Source: Actinokineospora alba
GTDB lineage: Bacteria; Actinomycetota; Actinomycetes; Mycobacteriales; Pseudonocardiaceae
Assembly: GCF_004362515.1 (NCBI RefSeq)
Contig: NZ_SNXU01000001.1
Span: forward strand, 1,674,001 to 1,738,000
Length of the DNA: 64,000 nucleotides
Direction of reading: 5' to 3'
Part shown: piece by piece, positions 16,769-25,922 of the stretch
How the letters are laid out: the number at the start of each line of letters is the position of its first letter
Position numbering within the stretch: the stretch's first letter is position 1
Program-made: the position numbers and the translations under genes
Notes under the pieces: model-generated
Databases searched by the model: none
Told to the model about the DNA's origin: nothing
Seen by the model: only the letters and a program-made list of their open reading frames with translations

Positions 16769-17794
16769 TCAGCGGTTCTTGCGACCTGACTTCTTGCTAC
16801 GGGATCGGTCTGAGATCAGACCGGGAATCTCGGTGCCGTTGTCGGCGGGCGGCTTGACCGCGTCAGCAGGCTTCTCGGTCGAAGCGGCAGGCTTCGGAGC
16901 GGCGGAATCGGTCGAGGCAGTCGACGCGGTCGGGGCAGCGGGGCGCTTCTTGGCCGCGGGCTTCTGGCCGGGCTTGGGAGCGAGCGCGTTGCGCTTCTCG
17001 ATGACCGCGGCCTTCTTCTCCTCTTCCTCCGCGTCGATCTTGCGGTACACGAAGTGCTGCTGCGCCAGCGTCCAGCCGTTGTTGCTCAGCCAGTACATGA
17101 GCAGACCGATCGGGAAGAAGAAGCCACCGACGAGCACGCCCAGCGGGAACATGTACAGCGTCAGCTTGTTCATCATCGCGGTCTGCGGGGTGGCCGACTC
17201 CGGGTTCTGCCGGGCCACCGAGTGCCGCGCGGTGAGGTGCGTGAGGATGCTCGCCGCGATCATCAGCGGAACGGCGACGGCGATGACAGCGCCACGGGAC
17301 ACATCGAACTTCGCCAGCTCGGCGGCGGGCTCAGTGATCCAGTTGCCCAGGCGCGCACCGAAGAGGTCGGCGGCGAGGTAGGAGCTGACGCCGCGCTCGT
17401 CGAAGAAGTAGTTCTCCGTGGGGCTGTTGCCGAACGAGCGGAGCACGTGGAACAGGCCGAGGAAGACGGGGATCTGCAGCAGCATCGGCAGACAGCCGCC
17501 GAGCGGGTTGACGCCGTGCTGCTGCTGCAGCTTCTGCATCTCCTGCTGCATCTTCGGCTTGTCGTTCTTGTACTTCGTCTGCAGCTTCTTGATCTCGGGC
17601 GCGAACTCCTGCATCTTCCGCATGGAGCGCACTTGCTTGACCGTGGGCTTGTACATGATCGCCCGCAGCGTGAAGACCAGGAACACGATGCCCAGCGCCC
17701 AGGAGACGGCGCTCGCCTCGCCGAACACGTGGCCGAAGACCCAGTGCCAACACCAGAGGATGAAGGACACCGGGTAGTAGATGAAATCGAGCAC
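16769..17794 (-). CDS. yidC: Membrane protein insertase YidC/OxaI
   Basis: 341 residues, GTG start. Hydrophobic segments near 5-22, 28-45, 105-125, 165-185 and 205-225 fit the YidC core; the cytoplasmic loop after segment 2 (KPTVKQVRSMRKMQEFAPEI) has the family's RxQxxMQ-like helical hairpin and QQQHGVNPLGGCLPMLLQIPVF is the diagnostic TM3 region. The C-terminal tail (about 250-341) is Lys/Ala/Pro-rich and ends basic (RSRSKKSGRKNR), suited to ribosome contact. Inserts membrane proteins with or without SecYEG. Three bases separate the yidD stop and this start. Confidence 0.96.
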   Translation of the reverse strand: MLDFIYYPVSFILWCWHWVFGHVFGEASAVSWALGIVFLVFTLRAIMYKPTVKQVRSMRKMQEFAPEIKKLQTKYKNDKPKMQQEMQKLQQQHGVNPLGGCLPMLLQIPVFLGLFHVLRSFGNSPTENYFFDERGVSSYLAADLFGARLGNWITEPAAELAKFDVSRGAVIAVAVPLMIAASILTHLTARHSVARQNPESATPQTAMMNKLTLYMFPLGVLVGGFFFPIGLLMYWLSNNGWTLAQQHFVYRKIDAEEEEKKAAVIEKRNALAPKPGQKPAAKKRPAAPTASTASTDSAAPKPAASTEKPADAVKPPADNGTEIPGLISDRSRSKKSGRKNR

Positions 17795-17797
17795 GGA

Positions 17798-18124
17798 CTA
17801 CTCCTCGGCAACATTCGGTTCGGCCGGGCTAGGGGACCCGGACTCGTTCTTCGGCTTTCGGGGCGGCACCGGATCGAGGCCGCCTGGGTGCCACGGACCA
17901 CACCGCAACAGTCTGCGTAACGCGAGCCACGAGCCGCGCACCGCACCGTGGACGGTCAGCGCCTCGACGGCGTACGCGCTGCAGCTCGGATAGAAGCGGC
18001 ATGCGGGCGGAAGCACCGGCGAGATCCACCGCCGGTAGACGTGCACGGGAACCAGCAACACGCGCGCGACCGGGCCCGGCCGATCGGTCGCGACGTCGTC
18101 GCGCACCGCCGTAGCCTGTTTCAC
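17798..18124 (-). CDS. yidD: Membrane protein insertion efficiency factor YidD
   Basis: 108 residues, GTG start overlapping the rnpA stop by 4 bp. The small conserved core is clear: YRRWISPVLPPACRFYPSCS followed by AYAVEAL...G...W...RLLRCGPWHPGGLDPVP, with the paired cysteines of the family. The tail (about 85-108) is Pro/Glu-rich and variable. Believed to aid YidC-dependent insertion at the membrane. Tight spacing on both sides places it in the rnpA-yidD-yidC operon. Confidence 0.95.
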   Translation of the reverse strand: MKQATAVRDDVATDRPGPVARVLLVPVHVYRRWISPVLPPACRFYPSCSAYAVEALTVHGAVRGSWLALRRLLRCGPWHPGGLDPVPPRKPKNESGSPSPAEPNVAEE

Positions 18125-18522
18125 CGGTCACCACCACTGTCATCCGCGACCAGTCGCAGTTTGCGGATCGCGGCGTCGAAGTCCTGGCCGAGTTCGGCGC
18201 TCGTCGCGCCCGCTGCCGGGGGAAGAGCCCTAACAACCAACGCGGTACCAGGCGGGAGAGTTCCGAGCCGGGCCCCCGCGAGGTGCCGAAGCCTGCGTGC
18301 GACCCGGTGGCGGACCACCGCGTTGCCGACGGCCTTGCTCACGACAAAACCGACCCTCGGCGGCACGGTGTTCCGCTCCGCACAAGGGTCGGCTTCGGTA
18401 GTCGCTTGCATCCGCTCCGTCACGGCATGCACCACAAGGCGGGGACGTCCAGCACGGCGACCTTTCCGGGTCACCCGTTGGAAGTCCGCGCTGCTGGTCA
18501 GCCGAGCGGCCGCGGGGAGCAC
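18121..18522 (-). CDS. rnpA: Ribonuclease P protein component
   Basis: 133 residues, GTG start at 18522. Family features: LTSSADFQRVTRKGRRAGRPRLVVH near the N-terminus, RVGFVVSKAVGNAVVRHRVARRLRHL (the basic RNR-type helix that binds RNase P RNA). It is the protein subunit that matures tRNA 5' ends together with the RNA component. rpmH ends 12 bp upstream, so the order rpmH-rnpA is the universal one. Confidence 0.95.
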   Translation of the reverse strand: MLPAAARLTSSADFQRVTRKGRRAGRPRLVVHAVTERMQATTEADPCAERNTVPPRVGFVVSKAVGNAVVRHRVARRLRHLAGARLGTLPPGTALVVRALPPAAGATSAELGQDFDAAIRKLRLVADDSGGDR

Positions 18523-18534
18523 GGCGGCCTGGAA

Positions 18535-18672
18535 TCAGGCCGACAGCTCTTTGCGGCCCTGCCGACGACGGGACGCGATGATCGCGCGGCCCGCGCGGGT
18601 CCGCATACGCAGACGGAAGCCGTGGGTCTTGGCCCGACGACGGTTGTTCGGCTGGAAGGTGCGCTTGCTCAC
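18535..18672 (-). CDS. rpmH: Large ribosomal subunit protein bL34
   Basis: 45 residues starting at a GTG (VSKRTFQPNNRRR...) and ending KELSA; the sequence is an unmistakable bL34, short, highly basic and with the THGFRLRMRTRAGRAII core. The frame is open for another 500 bp upstream, but the conserved start is at 18672. First gene of the rpmH-rnpA-yidD-yidC-jag transcription run, diverging from dnaA across a 496-bp regulatory gap. Confidence 0.97.
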   Translation of the reverse strand: MSKRTFQPNNRRRAKTHGFRLRMRTRAGRAIIASRRRQGRKELSA

Positions 18673-18816
18673 GGCTCGTTCTCCCGATACTTGCTGGCCA
18701 GGTGGTTCCGGCTGAGTTCTTGTCTCGCGCCCCCTGCCGGGCACGGCTGGACGAACTCGCGCGACAACCAGTGACGGGCACGCAGAACTCGCCCGCCGCA
18801 AGCGGGAGACCTTATG

Positions 18817-18845
18817 AGGGTACGCATTGGGTTGGGCCGGGCCAA
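18817..18845 (-). promoter_or_regulatory. Predicted rpmH promoter
   Basis: On the minus strand TTGGCC (18840-18845) and TACCCT (18817-18822) with a 17-bp spacer match the housekeeping sigma pattern (TTGNNN, TANNNT). It would give an rpmH leader of roughly 140 nt. By-eye match only. Confidence 0.45.
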
Positions 18846-18924
18846 ACCCGGGGCCTGTCGTCGACGCGGGGCGACCGCTCGGCGACACGCCGAGGTCGTC
18901 CACATTGTTGCCTACGACCTCGTC

Positions 18925-18953
18925 TTGTGGCATCGGGCCCGCCTTGTTAGCGT
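18925..18953 (+). promoter_or_regulatory. Predicted dnaA promoter
   Basis: TTGTGG (18925-18930), 17-bp spacer, TAGCGT (18948-18953) fits the housekeeping sigma pattern. Transcription would start about 210 bp before the dnaA ATG and pass the DnaA boxes at 19078-19098. The rest of the 18673-19168 gap shows no gene. Confidence 0.45.
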
Positions 18954-19077
18954 GCGTTCCCTTGGCTGGACGGACGGGGAATGGGAGCCCTGCTGAGCCG
19001 TCGTCGCCGAGCCACTGAGTACCGTGAACCCCCCACCGGGGGTTTCCTCTGCGGTTCGCCGTACCTTCGTGCACAGT

Positions 19078-19098
19078 TGTGGACAACCCTGTGGATGC
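19078..19098. promoter_or_regulatory. DnaA boxes in the dnaA leader
   Basis: tgtggacaa at 19078-19086 is a perfect actinobacterial DnaA box (reverse of TTGTCCACA); tgtggatgc at 19090-19098 is a weaker copy 12 bp on. They lie 71-91 bp before the dnaA start, the usual place for DnaA autoregulation. Confidence 0.75.
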
Positions 19099-19168
19099 AC
19101 GTTTGACGGCACCCGCGGACGGGACCAGCCTTGGACCACAAGCCGACGAGGGGAGGGGAGCGGCACCG

Positions 19169-20725
19169 ATGTCCGACAATCAGCTGAATCTGGCTGTGGT
19201 CTGGGAACAAGTAGTTCGAGAGCTGTCCGCGGGAACACTGTCCCCGTCGCAGCGCGCCTGGATGCGCATGACCCGGCCGATCGGACTTCTCGACGGGACC
19301 GCTCTGCTGTCGGCGCCCAGCGACTTCGCCAAGGAAGCCATCGAACGCGCCCTGCGCGAGCCGATCACCGAGGCCCTGTCCCGCAGGCTTGGCCGTGCCG
19401 TGTCGCTGGCCGTCAAGGTCGATGTCGCGCTGGCGCCGCCGAAGCCCGCCCCGCCCGTGCAGCACAACCCCACACTTGAACAGAGCGTCGACGGCCAGGA
19501 CGCCCCGATGGCCGTTGCCGTCGAAGCGCCGCCCGCCTCGCAGTACGCGGGCGAAGCCGAGGACGACGGCGAAGAGGTCGACGAGGAAGGCGACGCGCTC
19601 GCCACGGTCCACGAGATCTGGCCGACCTTCACCGGCCAGCCCACGACCAGCGGCCAGCCCTTCACCGCCCCGGCGCAGCCGCAGACGTCGAAGACGCGCT
19701 TGAACGAGAAGTACACGTTCGACACCTTCGTCATCGGCGCGTCCAACCGCTTCGCGCACGCCGCCTCGGTCGCGGTGGCCGAGGCGCCCGCGCGCGCGTA
19801 CAACCCGCTCTTCATCTGGGGCGAGTCCGGCCTGGGCAAGACCCACCTGCTCCACGCGGTCGGCCACTACGCCCAACGCCTGTTCCCGGGCATGCGGGTG
19901 CGCTACGTCTCGACCGAGGAATTCACCAACGACTTCATCAACTCGCTGCGCGACGACCGGAAGGTGGCGTTCCAGCGCCGCTACCGCGACATCGACGTGC
20001 TGCTGGTCGACGACATCCAGTTCCTCGAGGGCAAGGAAGGTACTCAGGAAGAGTTCTTCCACACCTTCAACACCCTGCATAACGCGAACAAGCAGATCGT
20101 GGTGTCGTCCGACCGCCCGCCGAAGCGTCTGGAGACGCTGGAGGACCGGCTGCGGACCAGGTTCGAGTGGGGCCTGATCACCGACATCCAGCCCCCCGAG
20201 CTCGAGACCCGCATCGCCATCCTGCGGAAGAAAGCCGCCCAGGACCGGTTAGCCGCACCCGCCGAGGTCCTGGAGTTCATCGCCGCCAGGGTCGAGGCGA
20301 ACATCCGCGAACTTGAAGGCGCCCTCATCCGGGTGACGGCGTTCGCCTCGCTCAACCGCCAACCGGTCGACGTCACCTTGGCCGAGATCGTCCTGCGCGA
20401 CCTGATCCCGGACTCACAGGCCCCGGAGATCACCGCGCCCACGATCATGGCTGTGACCGCGGAGTACTTCGGCGTCTCCATCGACGACCTCTGCGGCCCC
20501 GGCAAGACGAAAGCGCTTGCGCAAGCCCGCCAGATCTCCATGTACCTGTGCCGGGAGCTCACGGACCTGTCGCTGCCGAAGATCGGCCAGACCTTCGGCG
20601 GCCGCGACCACACGACGGTCATGCACGCGGACAAGAAGATCCGCAAGGAGATGGCCGAGCGGCGGCGCATCTATGACCAGGTCCAGGAATTGACCTCCCG
20701 CATCAAACAGCGCGCTCGCGCCTGA
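19169..20725 (+). CDS. dnaA: Chromosomal replication initiator protein DnaA
   Basis: 518 residues from the ATG at 19169, which has GGGAGGGGAG 8 bp upstream; the earlier ATG-like frame from 19079 runs through the DnaA boxes and is not coding. Domain I (about 1-90), a long acidic/Pro-rich domain II (about 95-185), the AAA+ domain with Walker A GESGLGKTH near 218-226 and Walker B LLVDDIQF, then the DNA-binding domain with the signature GGRDHTTVMHADKKI. Opens oriC, which lies 1.5-1.8 kb downstream. Domain II is longer than in E. coli, usual for high-GC actinomycetes. Confidence 0.98.
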   Translation: MSDNQLNLAVVWEQVVRELSAGTLSPSQRAWMRMTRPIGLLDGTALLSAPSDFAKEAIERALREPITEALSRRLGRAVSLAVKVDVALAPPKPAPPVQHNPTLEQSVDGQDAPMAVAVEAPPASQYAGEAEDDGEEVDEEGDALATVHEIWPTFTGQPTTSGQPFTAPAQPQTSKTRLNEKYTFDTFVIGASNRFAHAASVAVAEAPARAYNPLFIWGESGLGKTHLLHAVGHYAQRLFPGMRVRYVSTEEFTNDFINSLRDDRKVAFQRRYRDIDVLLVDDIQFLEGKEGTQEEFFHTFNTLHNANKQIVVSSDRPPKRLETLEDRLRTRFEWGLITDIQPPELETRIAILRKKAAQDRLAAPAEVLEFIAARVEANIRELEGALIRVTAFASLNRQPVDVTLAEIVLRDLIPDSQAPEITAPTIMAVTAEYFGVSIDDLCGPGKTKALAQARQISMYLCRELTDLSLPKIGQTFGGRDHTTVMHADKKIRKEMAERRRIYDQVQELTSRIKQRARA

Positions 20726-21000
20726 CGCCGCTGAACGCCCGCCTGCACCCCCGCGGCGTGGCTGACGGCCGCCCCCGCCTCGCAGGCGGGCACCGATACC
20801 TGTCCCTGTTCACCGGAGATGGGCGGTCGAGGCGATAGAACGCACCTAAACAACAAGGCTGGCAACACCCGGCCCTTCGACGATCAGCGATCGCGAAGGG
20901 CTTAAGTGCTTTGCCCAGACCACGACCACACGGCGCACGCCCGGCAACTTCGCGCGACCAGCCGGCACAAACGAGCAACCAGCACGCCTGAGTTTCGTAT

Positions 21001-21560
21001 GCCCGAGCGATCGGGAAACGGGATTCGAGCACGCCTGACCTCGGCACGTCCGGCTGGAGAAGCTCGATCTTTGGCTGCCCGGGATCCACACCGAAGCGTT
21101 TGGCACGCCGAAATCCGGCAACGGAACCCGGCGGGCCCAGCGCAGTTCGGCAACGGATTCCGGCGACGGGTCCGACGCCGACCATCGGCGAACGGATTCG
21201 GCGATCAAGGACCAGCGATCGGGGCTCGGCAGTCCGGCTCAGCGAGCGAACTCGACCGTCGACCTTGGCGAGCGAGTTTCGGCCGCGGGCTCAGCGCTCG
21301 CCAAGCGGGACTCAGCAAGCGGGACGCAGCTGCCGAACTTGGCGATCGGGTTCGGCGATCGGGTCCGGCGAACGGGTCCGGCGAACGGGGTTCCGCGAAC
21401 GAGGTTCGGCAAACGAGGTTCCGCGCGGATGGGCAGCGAGCGATCTTCAGCGAACGGGTTCAGTGAGCGAGTTCGGCTGCTGAACTCGGCTGCCGGAACT
21501 CGGTGATCGGGTTCGGTGATCGGGTTCAGCGAACGAAGTTCGGCGCGGATCTTCAGCGAG
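21001..21560. repeat. Degenerate 13-15 bp tandem repeats between dnaA and oriC
   Basis: The sequence drifts through many copies of units such as ttcggcgatcggg, tccggcgaacggg, ttccgcgaacgagg and ttcggcaaacgagg, 13 to 15 bp long with scattered substitutions; the core CGAACG/CGATCG recurs dozens of times. No DnaA box lies inside. Reading frames across it are low-complexity in all frames. The wider stretch 20726-22151 shows no gene. Confidence 0.75.
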
Positions 21561-22151
21561 CGATCTTCAACGAGCGCGGCGATGGACTGGCCGCCGCCGC
21601 GTGATCGGGAGCCCGGCCGGGCTCGGTCCGAGCGCGAGTTGGTGGTCAACGCACGCGTTTGTGGGCTCGTCGGCACGTGACCGTCGAGCCGACACCCGCT
21701 GAAGTCGACCGCGACTTGCTCCGGACGCGCGCGGCAGTGCCGGCGACTCGGCCGCGTGGTCCCTCGATCCGGTCGGCGGCCGCGAAAGCGGAGCGGGCTG
21801 AAGCAGCGGATCGACGGAGCGCGGTGGCCGAAATCGTGATGGCCGACCACTGCCCTGAGCGGTGGCAGCCGGGTCGTGGTCGGCGGTCGGAGCGGCACTC
21901 AAGTTAGGAGGTGGACATGCGCCCAGAGGTCGGCAGCCCCCGACCCCGCGGAGCGAGCCGCGGCGCCCCCGGTACTTCCACCCTCCCCGTGCGCGCTCAT
22001 CCACATCTTTATTGCCGCCGTGGACGCCCGCCCACACCCCCAGAAAACTTCGCCCGATCCGCCCGCCCGCGACCCCATCACCCCCGCCGGCCGAGTCGCT
22101 CGGCACAGGCGTCGCCACCCGTTCAGACCGCCAAGTCCGCCCGTTCGCATC

Positions 22152-22531
22152 TTTTCTGGGGCGGTGGAGCGTCCTTCCCCACCCCCAGAAACCTCGCGAG
22201 CCTCGAAAATGACGTGGTCTGCGTCACCGATACGGGGGATTTACCTGTGGACAACCCTGTGGGCGGCGGAACGCCTGCCTGGGCACAACTCGACCAACAT
22301 CTGGGGAGCGATCTGTGGACAACTTGGCCCCCCTGTGGACGAAACTGGGGACCCCCGAAACCATCCACCGATGGCCCGATCTGTCCACCGGTCCAACCCC
22401 AGGCTTGCCCACAGGCCGGCACGGCACTGGACCTGCGTCAACGGGGGTTGTCCACACAATCCACAGCACCTATTACTACTGCTGTCTTTGTTCTCCCTAG
22501 AGGAAAAGAAAAAGCTAGAAACAGGGGGCGG
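22152..22531. other. oriC: Chromosomal replication origin oriC
   Basis: DnaA boxes (actinobacterial TTGTCCACA): perfect at 22246-22254 and 22314-22322 (both reverse) and 22448-22456 (forward); one mismatch at 22334-22342 and 22405-22413; weaker at 22381-22389 and 22457-22465. They are followed by an A/T-rich stretch at about 22469-22522, by far the least GC-rich sequence nearby and a good unwinding element. An imperfect hairpin (ttttctggggcggtgg at 22152, ccacccccagaaa at 22179) leads into the box cluster. Location between dnaA and dnaN is the standard actinobacterial one. Confidence 0.93.
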
Positions 22532-22695
22532 CGAAATCTGGGGACAGCTCGCTCCACGGCCTCCCGCCGCCACACCGCCCCGGATGACGCGGACGCGGAT
22601 CACGCTCTACGGTTGGGCCCTACAGCGTGGACAGCTCGACGGACCCGCCTCGCAGGATCGGTGAGGGGGACCGGTCGGGCCTGGAAAGGACTCCC

Positions 22696-23829
22696 ATGAA
22701 GATCCGCGTCGAGCGCGACGGCCTGGCCGACGCCGTCGCCTGGGTCGCGCGCAGCCTCCCGTCCCGGCCTCCCGTTCCCGTCCTTGGCGGGGTTCTTCTC
22801 GATGCCGGGTCAGCCGACGGCTCCGAAGGACTCACCGTCTCCGGTTTCGACTACGAGGTGTCGGCCACGGTCGGCATCCCCGCGACGGTCGCTGACGGTG
22901 GACGGACTCTCGTGTCCGGCAGGCTGCTCGCCGACATCACCAAATCCCTCCCCGCCCAGCCCGTCGAGATCTCGGTCGACGGCTCGCGGGTCGCCATCGC
23001 GTGCGGCAACGCGAAGTTCAGCCTGCCGACCATGCCGGTGGAGGACTACCCACAATTGCCCGCGATGCCACAGCACGCGGGTGAACTCGCGGGTGAGGTC
23101 TTCGGCCAGGCGGTCAGCCAGGTCGCGGTCGCGGCGGGCAAGGACGACACCCTCCCGATGCTGACCGGCGTCCGGGTCGAGATCGCCGGCGACAAGCTCA
23201 CCCTCGTGGCGACCGACCGCTTCCGGCTCGCGATGCGCGAGTTCGAGTGGAAGCCGTCCGGCGACGTCGAGGACGCCGCGGTGCTCGTGCCCGCCCGCAC
23301 CCTGGCCGAGGCGGCCAAGGCGCTCGGCAGTTCGGGCCGCACGGTCGAACTCGCCCTCTCGCCCGGTGACGGTCTGCTCGGTCTGTCCGGTTCCGGCAGG
23401 CGCGCGACGACCCGGCTGCTCGACGCCGAGTTCCCGCGGTACCGCCAGCTGCTGCCGTCCGAGCAGACGTCCGCGGCGATCATCGCCGTCGCCCCGCTCG
23501 TCGAGGCGATCAAGCGCGTGTCGCTCGTCGCCGAGCGCGGGACGCAGGTGCGGCTCGAGTTCTCCGATGGCGGCCTGCGCCTGTCCGCCGGTGGCGACGA
23601 CGAGGGCAGCGCAGAGGAAGAGCTGCCCGTGGAGTTCACCGGCGACCCGGTGACGATCGCGTTCAACCCGGGTTACCTGCAGGACGGTCTGGCCGCGCTG
23701 CACTGCGACCGCGCCGAGCTGTCGTTCACCACGCCCAACCGCCCCGCGCTGATCAAGCCGGTCGGCGAGGACGGCGAGGTCATCCCGGGCTACCTCTACC
23801 TGCTGATGCCGGTCCGCCTCCCGGGCTGA
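22696..23829 (+). CDS. dnaN: DNA polymerase III beta subunit (sliding clamp)
   Basis: 377 residues from the ATG at 22696 (GGAAAGGA upstream). Starts MKIRVERDGLADAVAWVARSLP as in actinobacterial clamps, three repeated clamp domains of about 125 residues, and the conserved end YLYLLMPVRLPG. Ring that tethers polymerase III to DNA. gnd follows 24 bp downstream, so dnaN, gnd, recF and dciA probably share a transcript. Confidence 0.97.
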   Translation: MKIRVERDGLADAVAWVARSLPSRPPVPVLGGVLLDAGSADGSEGLTVSGFDYEVSATVGIPATVADGGRTLVSGRLLADITKSLPAQPVEISVDGSRVAIACGNAKFSLPTMPVEDYPQLPAMPQHAGELAGEVFGQAVSQVAVAAGKDDTLPMLTGVRVEIAGDKLTLVATDRFRLAMREFEWKPSGDVEDAAVLVPARTLAEAAKALGSSGRTVELALSPGDGLLGLSGSGRRATTRLLDAEFPRYRQLLPSEQTSAAIIAVAPLVEAIKRVSLVAERGTQVRLEFSDGGLRLSAGGDDEGSAEEELPVEFTGDPVTIAFNPGYLQDGLAALHCDRAELSFTTPNRPALIKPVGEDGEVIPGYLYLLMPVRLPG

Positions 23830-23853
23830 CCCGCGACTGAGGAGATTCCACAC

Positions 23854-24765
23854 ATGCAGCTCGGACTGGTCGGCCTGGGCAAGATGGGCTTCAACATGCG
23901 CGAGCGGCTTCGCGTAGCGGGCCACGACGTCGTCGGGTACGACCGCAACCCCGACGTCAGCGACACCGACTCGCTCGCCGACCTCGCGGCGAAGCTCGAC
24001 GCGCCGCGGGTCGTGTGGGTCATGGTCCCGGCGGGCGAGCCGACCCGGCAGACGGTCACCGAACTGGGTGAACTGCTCAGCGACGGCGACCTGGTGATCG
24101 ACGGCGGCAACTCGCGCTTCACCGACGACACGGTCAACGCCGACCTGCTCGCCAAGAACGGGATCGGCTACCTCGACTGCGGTGTGTCCGGCGGCGTCTG
24201 GGGCAAGGACAACGGCTACGGCCTGATGGTCGGCGGTGCCGAGGCCGATGTCGAGCGGGCGATGCCGATCTTCGACAGCCTGCGTCCGGAAGGTCCGCGT
24301 GAGGAAGGCTTCGCGCACGCCGGCGCTGTCGGCGCGGGCCACTTCGCGAAGATGGTCCACAACGGCATCGAGTACGGCCTGATGCAGGCCTACGCCGAGG
24401 GCTACGAGCTGCTGACCGCCGCGGAAGCCGTCACCGACGTGCCCGCGGTGCTCAAGGCGTGGACCCGCGGCACGGTCGTGCGGTCCTGGCTGCTGGACCT
24501 GCTGGTCAAGGCCCTGGATGAAGACCCGGGCCTGGCCGAGCTGACCGGCTACGTCGAGGACTCCGGCGAGGGCCGGTGGACCGTCGAGGAGGCGATCAAC
24601 CACGCGGTTCCCGCGCCGGTGATCTCCGCCGCGCTGTTCGCCCGGTTCGCGTCTCGGCAGACCGACTCGCCCGCGATGAAGGCGGTCTCGGCGCTGCGGA
24701 ACCAGTTTGGCGGGCACGCGGTGCACAAGGCCGGACCGACGTCCGGGGCAGGCGAAGTGAAGTAG
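23854..24765 (+). CDS. gnd: 6-phosphogluconate dehydrogenase, decarboxylating (short NAD-type)
   Basis: 303 residues. N-terminal Rossmann fold GLVGLGKMGFNMRERL, the NAD/NADP-discriminating end of strand 2 reads YDRNPD (no clear NADP-binding arginine pair), substrate motif DCGVSGGVWGKDNGYGLMVGG and catalytic lysine/asparagine region HFAKMVHNGIEYGLMQAY. The ~300-residue length is that of the short, YqeC/GndA-like class. Converts 6-phosphogluconate to ribulose 5-phosphate and CO2. Its place between dnaN and recF is a known actinomycete arrangement. Stop overlaps recF start by one base. Confidence 0.93.
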   Translation: MQLGLVGLGKMGFNMRERLRVAGHDVVGYDRNPDVSDTDSLADLAAKLDAPRVVWVMVPAGEPTRQTVTELGELLSDGDLVIDGGNSRFTDDTVNADLLAKNGIGYLDCGVSGGVWGKDNGYGLMVGGAEADVERAMPIFDSLRPEGPREEGFAHAGAVGAGHFAKMVHNGIEYGLMQAYAEGYELLTAAEAVTDVPAVLKAWTRGTVVRSWLLDLLVKALDEDPGLAELTGYVEDSGEGRWTVEEAINHAVPAPVISAALFARFASRQTDSPAMKAVSALRNQFGGHAVHKAGPTSGAGEVK

Positions 24766-25922
24766 TGCACGTCCGGCACTTACAGGTCGTCGACTTCCGC
24801 TCCTGGGAGCTCGCCGACCTGGAACTGGAGCCGGGACCAGCGGTGTTGGTCGGCGCGAACGGCCAGGGCAAGACGAACTTGGTCGAGGCGATCGGCTACG
24901 TGGCGACCCTGTCCTCGCACCGGGTCGCGTCCGACGCGCCGCTGGTCCGGCACGGTGCGCAGCGAGCGATCATCCGCACGGCCGTGGTCAACGACGGCCG
25001 CGAGTTGACGGTGGAACTCGAGGTCACGCCCGGCAAGGCGAACCGTGCCCGGGTCAACCGCGGGCCGGTCCCGCGGACCCGGGACGTGCTGGGCATCCTG
25101 CGCACGGTGTTGTTCGCGCCCGAGGATCTTTCGCTGGTGCGCGGCGACCCCGGCGAGCGCCGCCGATTTCTCGACGACCTCTTAGTACTGCGCGCGCCGC
25201 GGTACGCCGGTGTCCGCGCGGACTACGACAAGGTGCTGCGCCAGCGGAACGCGCTGCTCAAGAGCGCGGCGACGAGCAGGCGCGCGCGCCGGGCCGACCC
25301 CGACGCGTTGTCCACGCTCGACGTCTGGGACGGGCACCTCGCCACGCACGGCGCGCAGCTGCTCGCCGCGCGGCTCGACCTGGTCGCCGATATCGGGCCG
25401 CTGGTCTCGGCCGCGTACGCCGGGGTGGCTCCCGAGTCGCGGCCCGCGCAGATCGCGTACCGCGCGGGAATCGCGAACAGCCTCCCCGAGGGCTACGGCA
25501 CGCCCGACGGTGAGCGGGCGGACATCGAGGTGGTCGCCGACGCGCTGCTCGCGGAGCTGGTCGTCCGGCGTGAGGCGGAGCTGGACCGCGGGGTCAGTCT
25601 GGTCGGTCCGCACCGCGACGAGCTGGACCTCATCCTCGGCGAGGCGCCTGCCAAGGGGTACGCGAGCCACGGCGAGTCGTGGTCGTTCGCGCTGGCCTTG
25701 CGGCTGGGGTCCTACGAGCTGCTCCGGTCCGAGGGCAGTGAGCCGGTCCTGGTGCTCGACGACGTGTTCGCCGAGCTGGACCGCCGCCGCAGGCAGCGAC
25801 TCGCCGAAGTGGCGGTGGGGGCCGAACAGGTCCTCGTGACCGCCGCGGTGGAGGAGGATGTGCCCAGCGAGCTGGCCGGGGCGCGGTATTCCGTGGCGGA
25901 CGGGGAGGTACGACGTGTCTGA
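24765..25922 (+). CDS. recF: DNA replication and repair protein RecF
   Basis: 385 residues from the GTG at 24765, overlapping the gnd stop as TAGTG. Walker A GANGQGKTNLVEAI near residue 31, RecF-type signature LSLVRGDPGERRRFLDDLL, SVRPHRDEL-like segment as LVGPHRDELDL, and Walker B EPVLVLDDVFAELDRRR near the C-terminus. SMC-like ATPase that loads RecA at gaps. Ends 8 bp inside the dciA frame, indicating coupling. Confidence 0.95.
   Translation: MHVRHLQVVDFRSWELADLELEPGPAVLVGANGQGKTNLVEAIGYVATLSSHRVASDAPLVRHGAQRAIIRTAVVNDGRELTVELEVTPGKANRARVNRGPVPRTRDVLGILRTVLFAPEDLSLVRGDPGERRRFLDDLLVLRAPRYAGVRADYDKVLRQRNALLKSAATSRRARRADPDALSTLDVWDGHLATHGAQLLAARLDLVADIGPLVSAAYAGVAPESRPAQIAYRAGIANSLPEGYGTPDGERADIEVVADALLAELVVRREAELDRGVSLVGPHRDELDLILGEAPAKGYASHGESWSFALALRLGSYELLRSEGSEPVLVLDDVFAELDRRRRQRLAEVAVGAEQVLVTAAVEEDVPSELAGARYSVADGEVRRV

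Noticed and set aside
22810..24726. Long minus-strand frame opposite dnaN and gnd
   Set aside because: Mirror of high-GC third-position bias; Arg/Asp/Gly-rich and lies across two certain genes.
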